Source: Nostoc cf. commune SO-36 | GTDB taxonomy: Bacteria; Cyanobacteriota; Cyanobacteriia; Cyanobacteriales; Nostocaceae | NCBI RefSeq assembly: GCF_023734775.1 | Contig: NZ_AP025732.1 | Location: 5,330,501 to 5,394,500 of the forward strand | Reading direction: 5' to 3' | DNA length: 64,000 nucleotides | Shown here: piece by piece, positions 57,509-64,000 of the stretch | Position numbering within the stretch: position 1 is the first letter of the stretch | How the letters are laid out: every line of letters starts with the position of its first letter | The notes under the pieces: generated by a model | Database searches by the model: none | What the model was told of the DNA's origin: nothing | Seen by the model: the letters and a program-made list of their open reading frames with translations, nothing else | Translations under genes and position numbers: made by a program

Positions 57509-58396
57509 TCAAAATCCCGCTATTGGGTCTGGCTGAGATTGCAGGTATTTGAGGAATCCGTGTAATTCTTCTTCAGTCAGCAAAGTACGCCCACGCTTAC
57601 CGTAGGTTTCAATCAGATGCTCCCGTCCCTGTTCTGGTGTCCACCCTAAACGCTGAAGTTCAACATCTGTTTTCGCAATTACATCCGATAAATCCACGGG
57701 TTCAGCTTTCTTCTTTCTCTTTCCTGTCCCCGACGGCGTGGTGACATTCTCTTGCGGGCTGTAATTCCGAGGTGTAAATGGTGTGACATTATTAGCAGAG
57801 ATCCCTGGAAAGCTTTGATTTTCCACTTGGTTATCAAAGGTTATTTCCAAGTTCTCAACCGGGGGATCAAATTCTAGCTCCCGATTGACGGGAACAGGAA
57901 AGTTTTGACCTAAATCCGGGCTATAGGTATCGCTTACTACGGGTGCAGCATTGCTGTAGCCATACTGTTCGTTAGTGCTTGTTACTACCTCTGGTTTGAT
58001 GTTCCGTCCTTTAGAAGGCGGTATAGATATTTCTTTATCGCTGACCCCTGACCACTGATTATCCACAAACTCCTCATTTTTTCCAGAGGAATAGGCAGCA
58101 GGCTCACTTAATCCACCTTTGGTATTTAAAGAAGGATTTAGCTGCGCTGGGGAAATTGGATTTGAGGTAAATGCCACTGATTCTGGTGGCGCATTTGTAA
58201 TACCCAAAACTATTAGCGCTCTAGTTCTGGCTTGGTCTTCTGCTGCTTCTACTGTTTCTGCTGCTGCCATACCCGTAGCACGGGTTACGCCTTCAATTTG
58301 CACGCTTGCCCGGACTATATATTTTCCTTGAAAAATTTGCACTAATTCAGAAATCAAACTGCCCTTGGGATACAAGCTCTGGAATTGAGCCAACAT
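57509..58396 (-). CDS. RNA-binding-like cyanobacterial protein with disordered linker and conserved C-terminal domain
   Basis: 295 residues in three parts. Residues 1-70 (LISELVQIFQGKYIVRASVQ, then ATGMAAAETVEAAEDQARTR ALIVLG) look like a dsRNA-binding-motif fold, with a beta sheet followed by the Ala-rich helix. Residues 75-235 are Pro/Ser/Asn-rich and probably disordered. Residues 240-295 (LQRLGWTPEQGREHLIETYG KRGRTLLTEEELHGFLKYLQ) match the tail of the protein at 47903-48604. The function is unknown; RNA binding is inferred from the fold pattern only. Confidence 0.72.
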   Translation of the reverse strand: MLAQFQSLYPKGSLISELVQIFQGKYIVRASVQIEGVTRATGMAAAETVEAAEDQARTRALIVLGITNAPPESVAFTSNPISPAQLNPSLNTKGGLSEPAAYSSGKNEEFVDNQWSGVSDKEISIPPSKGRNIKPEVVTSTNEQYGYSNAAPVVSDTYSPDLGQNFPVPVNRELEFDPPVENLEITFDNQVENQSFPGISANNVTPFTPRNYSPQENVTTPSGTGKRKKKAEPVDLSDVIAKTDVELQRLGWTPEQGREHLIETYGKRGRTLLTEEELHGFLKYLQSQPDPIAGF

Positions 58397-59066
58397 AATA
58401 CTGCTACCAATCTAAATCTGTTGAGGACTGGGGACACTTCGACAAAGCTCAGTGAACACTGGGGACTGGATACTGGGAAAGAATTATTTTAATCCTAATC
58501 CCTAGTCCCCAGTCCCTTTTAAAGTAATATTTTTGCTTTGCCTTGTGTCCCAATTGTAGCAGTAGCTCTTTTTTGACGAAATTTTTAGCGAGTGCTAGCT
58601 TGTCTGGGTAGTATTGCCTGCAATGCTATACTAATTACCCAACCAATATCTAGAACTATTTTCTAGAAGTGCGCTCTAAATCTACAATAATAAAGATAAG
58701 GTTCGCTGTCACTGCTTATTAAACTGCTTACCTAATTGTTACCGATTCTACGTGTGGGAAAATTGGGTTCACCGGCAGTTCCTCCTAGTTAAAAATCAGA
58801 GTCTAATGGCGTAAAATTACCTTCACTCTAGACAATCAAACACCTGTAGTTTCCACGCCACTTGCTCCCCTGCATAGCGCTTTTGAGCAGTATGGATTCT
58901 CTAAACCCAGCTTCTCAAAAACCCGTCGCGTAACTACCTAGCGGGGCTAAATGGTAATCAGGCGTGCAATCTTAAGTTTGATTAGGTGAAGAGAATTGAA
59001 CGCAGGCGAATTCTGAGAGCATCGTGCAGTGAGAAGTTCGTAAACGCCCATTGTCTGTGGGTCGGC

Positions 59067-59105
59067 TTCCTTGCAAAGGAACTGCGGGAGTAGTTTCCCG
59101 CTTTT
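59067..59105 (+). promoter_or_regulatory. Two adjacent perfect hairpins in the long leader of the exoribonuclease gene
   Basis: TTCCTT-GCA-AAGGAA (59067-59081) is followed by GCGGGA-GTAGTT-TCCCGC and TTTT (59084-59105). The second is terminator-like. They lie about 370 bases upstream of the exoribonuclease start, in a 1.07-kb gap (58397-59471) without a convincing gene. This could end an unannotated small RNA or attenuate the exoribonuclease transcript. Confidence 0.4.
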
Positions 59106-59471
59106 GCTGGGTCGGGCTTCCTTTCCTTAGAACTTAGGATGCCTTGCTTCAGGACAATTAGTTTCCAGCTTGTTTCTGTAAGCCGTGAGGATATACAGAA
59201 AAGAACCAGATTAAAGAAGAATTCAGAATCAAGATAGCGGGTCTGAATTCCCTGCTATTACGAAAGTTGACCACAAAACAAGAAAATTTTTGTGGGGGAC
59301 TTAAACACCTTGATTCAGACGCTTGCGGACTCGCTACGGCTGCGCTATCCGCCAGTCAGACAGAATTAAATTCTGTAGCTTGCTTCCCTAAAAGGGTATT
59401 CTGGCTTCTGACTCCTGAATTCTGTTTTGTTAAACAACAAATGATGTTTTGACCAAAGGTCGGTTCACTGC

Positions 59472-61826
59472 ATGGAATTTTCAATCGCTACACTCCTTGC
59501 CAATTTCACCGATGATAAATTGGTAGCTCGGAAAGTTTTAGAAAAGAAACTTGGCTGTGAAGATGAAAAAAGCTTACAAAAACTTCACATTGCTTTAGAT
59601 GTTCTGGAAAAAATCGGTATTTTAGTCAAAGAACGGGGCAAGTACCGTCGTGTCTCAGAAGAGGGAATAATCGAGGCAAAACTCCGTTGTTCTAGTAAAG
59701 GGTTTTGCTTCGCTATTCAAGATGTGGAAGGCGCTGAGGATATTTACATCCGCGAAAGTCATCTGAGCAATGCTTGGAATGGCGATCGCGTTTTGGTGAG
59801 AGTTCTCAAAGAAGGCAGTCGCCGTCGCTCTCCCGAAGGGGAGGTGAAGCTGATTCTCGAACGTTCTAACCACACTTTACTGGCACGAATTAAGCAGGTA
59901 GAAACGGGTTTCCGAGCTGTGCCTTTAGATGATCGATTGCTGTTTGAACTCAAGATTCAACCCAATGGGGCAAAGTTAGAAGAAGCGATCGATCACCTGG
60001 TTCACGTTGAAGTCTTGCGTTACCCATTAGCACAATATCCTCCCCTTGGTCGAGTGGTGCAAATCCTCGGCAGTGATGCCGAAGCTGCTGCTGATATAGA
60101 TTTAGTTACGTGCAAACACGACCTTTCCCGGACTTTTCCAGATAATGTCTTAGAAGCAGCCGCCAAGTTGCCCAAAAAGCTCCTCAAAGCAGACCTGAAA
60201 AATCGGCTGGATTTACGTAATTTGTTTACTCTTACCATTGAAGGGGTAAATGGTGATACCAAAGTTATAGAAAACGCTTTTAGTTTAGAAAAAAACTTAG
60301 CCGGAAATTGGCTTTTGGGCGTTCATATCACTGATGTTTCTCACTATGTCCAACCTGACGAAGCACTCGATAGAGAAGCACTCAAACGGGGAAAATCAGT
60401 GTATCTGGGAGAATTGGTGTTGCCAATCTTGCCGCCAACGGTGGTAGAACGCTGTTCTTTAGTACCTGGGAGCGATCGCTTAACCATCTCTTTTTTAATT
60501 ACTATTGATCCCCAATCGGGAGAAGTGCTGGAGTGGGAAATTCAACCCAGTGTAATTAACGTAGAGACTGCATTGAGTACAGAACAAGCTCAAGCAATCC
60601 TCACAGGTGAAGCTCAAGATCAATCATCACAGGTTTCCCAAATCCTGCAAAACCTCCAAGCCTTGCAAATAGCCGTCAAACAGGTACGGTTGAATCGTGG
60701 TAGCCTCCAGTTGAATCTGCCGCCTAGCCAAAACGCCTACTATGATGAGGGGATTCTCGGCGCTGTGGTGGTGAATGATTTACCAGTGCGATCGCTACTG
60801 ACGGAGTTGGTGTTGCTAGTTAATCAACTAATGGCAACTCACTTAAATGCCCTTGGTGTTCCCGCTATCTGGCGAGTCCAAGGTACTCCCGATGTTGAAG
60901 ATGTCCAGGAAATGCTGAAATTAGCAGTCAATTTAGGCGTTGACCTCACACTAGATCCAGAAGTCGATATTCAACCCTTAGATTATCAACATTTGACTAC
61001 AGCTTTTGGCGAATCTCCCTCTGAGCAAGTTCTTACTTACTTATTACAAGATACGCTTAAGCCGTCTGCCTACAGCACCACCAAAGGATCTCACTTTGGT
61101 CTGGCACTAGCGCAATATGTCCACTTTAGCGCTCCCTTGCGGCGTTACCCAGATTTGCTCATGCAGAGAGTGTATTACGCGCTACTCGAAAACGGACGCG
61201 ATCGCCGCAATACCCGTGTGAGAGAGCGCGTTAACCTGCGCCACTCCTCCAGCCACGAGGAAATCAACTGGAACGTTTTACCCCCAGAATTGCAGCAAGA
61301 ACTGCAAAGCGATTTAACTAGGGTAATTGTCCAAATCAACGACCGAGAAAAAGAAGTCCAAGAAGCCGAAGCCGATTTAGCCGGACTGCAAAAAGCCCAA
61401 CTGATGAAGCAACGCATCGGCCAGGTGTTTCAAGGTGTGATTACCGGCGTTCAATCCTACGGTTTCTTTGTGGAAATTGAAGTGCCAGCAGCCGAGGTGG
61501 AGTCCAGCAGTAATCCTGGTGTGCCTCTGCGGGTAGAAGGATTGGTACACGTCAGTTCTCTCAAAGATGATTGGTATGAATATCGCGCCAGACAACAAGC
61601 ACTGTTTGGTCGCAAAAATCGCGCTTCTTATCGATTAGGCGATCGCGTCGCCGTCCAAGTTAAGAGTGTCGATTACTACCGTCAGCAAATTGATTTGGTA
61701 ACAGTCGGCAGCGATGGTGTAGCTAAAGGTTTAACTGGCAATGATTCCAATGAGGAGCTTTCAGACCTCTACTTACCAAATGACATTGAGCCTGATGACC
61801 TAGATCCTTACTCTGAGGATGAGTAA
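59472..61826 (+). CDS. RNase II/R-family 3'-5' exoribonuclease
   Basis: 784 residues. An N-terminal winged-helix region is followed by cold-shock-type OB domains (GKYRRVSEEGIIEAKLRCSS KGFCFAI, and DRVLVRVLKEGSRRRSPEGE). The RNB catalytic domain has LRNLFTLTIEG...VHITDVSHYVQPDEALDREA, KGSHFGLALAQYVHFSAPLR RYPDL and a helical insert. A C-terminal S1 domain is seen in IGQVFQGVITGVQSYGFFVE IEVP. One of the usual active-site Asp positions in the LRNLFT segment looks changed (Asp to Asn/Leu context), so activity should not be assumed from family alone. ubiX follows 17 bases downstream, probably cotranscribed. Confidence 0.9.
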   Translation: MEFSIATLLANFTDDKLVARKVLEKKLGCEDEKSLQKLHIALDVLEKIGILVKERGKYRRVSEEGIIEAKLRCSSKGFCFAIQDVEGAEDIYIRESHLSNAWNGDRVLVRVLKEGSRRRSPEGEVKLILERSNHTLLARIKQVETGFRAVPLDDRLLFELKIQPNGAKLEEAIDHLVHVEVLRYPLAQYPPLGRVVQILGSDAEAAADIDLVTCKHDLSRTFPDNVLEAAAKLPKKLLKADLKNRLDLRNLFTLTIEGVNGDTKVIENAFSLEKNLAGNWLLGVHITDVSHYVQPDEALDREALKRGKSVYLGELVLPILPPTVVERCSLVPGSDRLTISFLITIDPQSGEVLEWEIQPSVINVETALSTEQAQAILTGEAQDQSSQVSQILQNLQALQIAVKQVRLNRGSLQLNLPPSQNAYYDEGILGAVVVNDLPVRSLLTELVLLVNQLMATHLNALGVPAIWRVQGTPDVEDVQEMLKLAVNLGVDLTLDPEVDIQPLDYQHLTTAFGESPSEQVLTYLLQDTLKPSAYSTTKGSHFGLALAQYVHFSAPLRRYPDLLMQRVYYALLENGRDRRNTRVRERVNLRHSSSHEEINWNVLPPELQQELQSDLTRVIVQINDREKEVQEAEADLAGLQKAQLMKQRIGQVFQGVITGVQSYGFFVEIEVPAAEVESSSNPGVPLRVEGLVHVSSLKDDWYEYRARQQALFGRKNRASYRLGDRVAVQVKSVDYYRQQIDLVTVGSDGVAKGLTGNDSNEELSDLYLPNDIEPDDLDPYSEDE

Positions 61827-61843
61827 AATAAACTAAACCTTAC

Positions 61844-62464
61844 GTGTCAAATAACACTAAACCTTTAATTTTAGGCGTATCGGGCGCATCTGGTCTGATT
61901 TACGCTGTTCGCGCGATCAAATTTTTGCTAGAAGCAGACTATAGCATTGAATTGGTTGCCTCTAAATCTACTTACATGGTTTGGCAGTCAGAACAGGAAA
62001 TTCGGATGCCACCAGAACCAACCGGGCAAGAACAATTTTGGCGAGAGCAAGCTGGAGTTGCACTTTCCGGTAAACTACGCTGCCATCCTTGGGGTGATGT
62101 TGGAGCCGGAATTGCCAGTGGTTCTTTTGCCACTCTGGGGATGATAATTATTCCATGCAGCATGAGTACAGTGGCAAAGCTAGCAGTTGGCTTGAGTTCC
62201 GATTTATTAGAACGGGCAGCAGATGTCCAACTCAAAGAAGGGCGAAAGCTGGTCATCGTCCCGCGTGAAACCCCTTTTAGCCTCATCCACCTCCGTAATT
62301 TAACCTCTTTAGCAGAAGTTGGAGTGAGAATTGTCCCCGCGATTCCCGCTTGGTATCATAATCCCCAAACTATTGAGGATTTAGTTGATTTTGTAGTTGC
62401 TCGTGCTTTAGATCAACTAGATATTGACTGCATCCCTATTCAGAGGTGGCAAGGTCGTCACTAA
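61844..62464 (+). CDS. ubiX: Flavin prenyltransferase UbiX
   Basis: It makes prenylated FMN, the cofactor of UbiD-type decarboxylases. The FMN-binding motif GVSGASGLIYAVRAIKFLLE opens the protein, followed by IIIPCSMSTVAKLAVGLSSD LLERAADV and the conserved KLVIVPRETPFSLIHLRNLT. 206 residues from a GTG start. Separated from the exoribonuclease stop by only 17 bases. Confidence 0.93.
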   Translation: MSNNTKPLILGVSGASGLIYAVRAIKFLLEADYSIELVASKSTYMVWQSEQEIRMPPEPTGQEQFWREQAGVALSGKLRCHPWGDVGAGIASGSFATLGMIIIPCSMSTVAKLAVGLSSDLLERAADVQLKEGRKLVIVPRETPFSLIHLRNLTSLAEVGVRIVPAIPAWYHNPQTIEDLVDFVVARALDQLDIDCIPIQRWQGRH

Positions 62465-62569
62465 CGCCCTCTGTGGATTTATTGGAAATTTCACAATAGT
62501 CCTAAAAAGGTAATGATAGAGATGGCTGATAGTGTCAGTAGTCAGTGAACAGTAATTAGTGAAGAATAA

Positions 62570-62669
62570 GGAACTTGCAAAAAATAAATTATCCTAAATT
62601 ATTTGTAGATTTGTATGAGCGCAAGACCTTGTGCCTCTACAATGGGATGTTTTTTAACTGGAAGTCCCT
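62570..62669. repeat. Interspersed repeat, GGGACTTGC family, copy 2
   Basis: GGAACTTGCAAAAAATAAAT at the left and TTTTTTAACTGGAAGTCCC at the right, with the AAATTATTTGTAGATTTGTA core shared with the copy at 5244. The inner hairpin is degraded (GAGCGCAAGACCTTGTGCCTC). It lies between ubiX and the next gene. Confidence 0.7.
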
Positions 62670-62732
62670 AATGAGACTGATAACTGACTACTGACTACCC
62701 ACCACTAATAATTGACACCTGACAAAATTGCT

Positions 62733-63437
62733 ATGGCTGTAATTCGCTTAATTCTATTGGTGGCAGTACTGGGAGGACTAACGCTGTTGTTAGTCCAAAA
62801 TTTCTCACCTGCCCTATCGTTAGTATTTTTGGGCGTGCAAACTCAACCATTACCACTAGCGATATGGATTTTGTTCAGTACTGCCACTGGTGCTTTCACA
62901 TCTATATTGATTGCTACCTTGTTTAACTTATCCAATTATTTTGGGGGAGGACAACGCCAAACTTCCAACAGAACAACCGCCGCTTCAACTCGTGCAAAAG
63001 CAACTCGGAGAGAAGAACCGACATCTCGTCCTGCCAATCCTCCACCAGCAGCTAGTAAAAATGAAGAGTCTAGCAGTGATGTAGTTGATGATTGGGAAAC
63101 AAATGGTATTAGAGATGATGATTGGAACTTTGATGAAAAGTCAGAGTCAGCAGCTACTCCTAATCCTCAAGCTCAACAGCCTAAAGATTCAACAAATTAC
63201 GAACGTCAATCAGAAGCCAAAAGCAGTTCTCGGTCTGGTTCAGTTTACTCTTACAGCTACCGCGAGCCAAAAAATACGGCTGCGGGAAAAAGTGAATCTG
63301 TTTATGATGCTGATTACCGGGTGATCATCCCCCCTTATCAGCAGCCGACTACCAATCAAGCCAATGATGATGATGATTGGGAGTTTTTTGATGATGATGA
63401 TGATCTGGAAGATGATGGTAAACGCCCCCGTCGGTGA
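62733..63437 (+). CDS. LapA-like two-helix membrane protein with a long acidic tail
   Basis: 234 residues from MAVIRLILLVAVLGGLTLLL; the TTG at 62712 is less likely. Two transmembrane helices (about 4-24 and 42-66, LPLAIWILFSTATGAFTSIL) with a short loop VQNFSPALSLVFLG resemble the LapA/DUF1049 membrane hairpin. The remaining 165 residues are hydrophilic and probably disordered, ending in an Asp-rich stretch (DDDDWEFFDDDDDLEDDGKR). Common and unnamed in cyanobacteria. Confidence 0.78.
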   Translation: MAVIRLILLVAVLGGLTLLLVQNFSPALSLVFLGVQTQPLPLAIWILFSTATGAFTSILIATLFNLSNYFGGGQRQTSNRTTAASTRAKATRREEPTSRPANPPPAASKNEESSSDVVDDWETNGIRDDDWNFDEKSESAATPNPQAQQPKDSTNYERQSEAKSSSRSGSVYSYSYREPKNTAAGKSESVYDADYRVIIPPYQQPTTNQANDDDDWEFFDDDDDLEDDGKRPRR

Positions 63438-63456
63438 GATGTAGCAGGCTACGTCT

Positions 63457-63651
63457 CTACTTGATGCCACACCGCTCTCTAGACTCCTGCTTGACCTTAC
63501 CAGTCATGGCAGCTTCTTGCAAAGTCATGAAAGCATTAAAATCTTCCAAGTCGTATCGGGTAGTCAACAATTGTCGTAGTTGATTTTCAGCTTCCACTGT
63601 CAAATAGCCAGTTGCTAAAGCTTTTTGTACAACGTCACGAATTCGAGTCAT
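63457..63651 (-). CDS. Small conserved cyanobacterial protein, function unknown
   Basis: 64 residues from MTRIRDVVQKALATGYLTVE; the frame extends to 63684. It is helical: AENQLRQLLTTRYDLEDFNA FMTLQEAAMTGKVKQ. Short proteins of this pattern occur alone in many cyanobacteria, and I know no function. It converges with the LapA-like gene, 20 bases apart. The last 315 bases of the window show no gene that I can support, only HIP1 sites. Confidence 0.65.
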   Translation of the reverse strand: MTRIRDVVQKALATGYLTVEAENQLRQLLTTRYDLEDFNAFMTLQEAAMTGKVKQESRERCGIK

Positions 63652-64000
63652 GGTTGACACCTCATCCATCTTATATTTATTCATCAGACTTATTGGGGTG
63701 AAATATGCAGTAGTTTTTGTGCCGAAACTTCAAGTTGGTAAGTTTTTTTTGAGCGATCGCAGGAAAGAAGTCATTATTTACACCTTTAGAGGAAACATTT
63801 AATTGATTGGAGCTTGTTATAACTGAACTTTTAGAAGAATGACCTTGTAATAGTAGAAACACAGTATTTTAGTATACTTAAAATTATCCACCAAAGTGAA
63901 AATTCGGATTATTTAAATAGACAGATATTGTTTGGATAAAGTTTCAAACAAGCTATATTAATTTTTTTGTTAAGCATAGCGATCGCCATGCAGCAATTAA

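Noticed and set aside
59267..59452. 61-codon ORF just before the exoribonuclease gene
   Set aside because: It includes a dispersed repeat segment (CGGACTCGCTACGGCTGCGC) and has no conserved pattern.
1..64000. tRNA or rRNA genes
   Set aside because: I looked for the GGTTCGA-type T-loop with paired acceptor ends and for rRNA landmarks and found none; a covariance scan would be needed to be certain.

Overview
The window is chromosomal DNA of a filamentous, Nostoc-like cyanobacterium. It carries photosynthesis and cyanobacterial housekeeping genes (psb27, ndhF, ndhD, an rbcR-type regulator, cofH for the deazaflavin chromophore, clpP), many copies of the HIP1 octamer GCGATCGC, and dense families of short interspersed and tandem repeats between genes. 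The order rbcR-type LysR regulator / NnrU-like protein / thioredoxin-like protein / ndhF / ndhD is, from memory, the order found in Nostoc.

Layout. 1-3.3 kb: end of a type I restriction-modification locus (hsdR, with a frameshifted C-terminus). 3.3-7 kb: a Cys/Met-rich copper-binding four-helix protein, an aminotransferase relic, a metallo-beta-lactamase-like protein without metal ligands, small proteins and msrB. 7.5-10.3 kb: glycolate oxidase subunits glcE-glcF, then a dead hicAB toxin-antitoxin module carrying a miniature transposable element. 10.9-15.2 kb: psb27, a PAP2 phosphatase, cofH and a membrane glycosyltransferase. 15.3-18 kb: cbiMNQO nickel/cobalt importer operon. 18.5-22.4 kb: iron module (multicopper oxidase, helix-hairpin-helix lipoprotein, bacterioferritin-like protein, FTR1 permease), followed by a nest of repeats and a ferric-siderophore or cobalamin-type binding protein. 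24-31.5 kb: polA, a PEP-CTERM protein, a HAD phosphatase, an arginyl-tRNA-synthetase-like DALR protein and a Crp/Fnr regulator. 31.6-36.5 kb: a Ser/Thr kinase with three periplasmic-binding proteins, two of which share one membrane anchor. 36.8-45.8 kb: rbcR-like regulator, NnrU, thioredoxin-like protein, ndhF and ndhD, with a foreign-looking HEPN gene and two small genes between ndhF and ndhD on the other strand. 45.9-55 kb: Rpn and Uma2 nuclease-like proteins, a GH10-like secreted protein, a broken HNH gene, mobA, a VapBC-type pair and a YyaL-like protein. 56-63.7 kb: clpP, a HIP1 minisatellite, an RNA-binding-like protein, an RNase R/II gene, ubiX and small cyanobacterial genes.

Two themes stand out. 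First, short mobile repeats with TA or 10-bp target duplications have inserted into genes and into each other. Second, at least six genes (hsdR, cbiM, the HhH lipoprotein, ftr1, rbcR-like, ndhF) are interrupted by single extra bases, nine events in all and every one an insertion. That looks more like a consensus-sequence problem than biology, although real decay also occurs (hicAB, the HNH gene, a truncated pstS, the aminotransferase relic). The most novel-looking functional unit is the kinase plus anchored binding-protein cluster at 31.6-36.5 kb.
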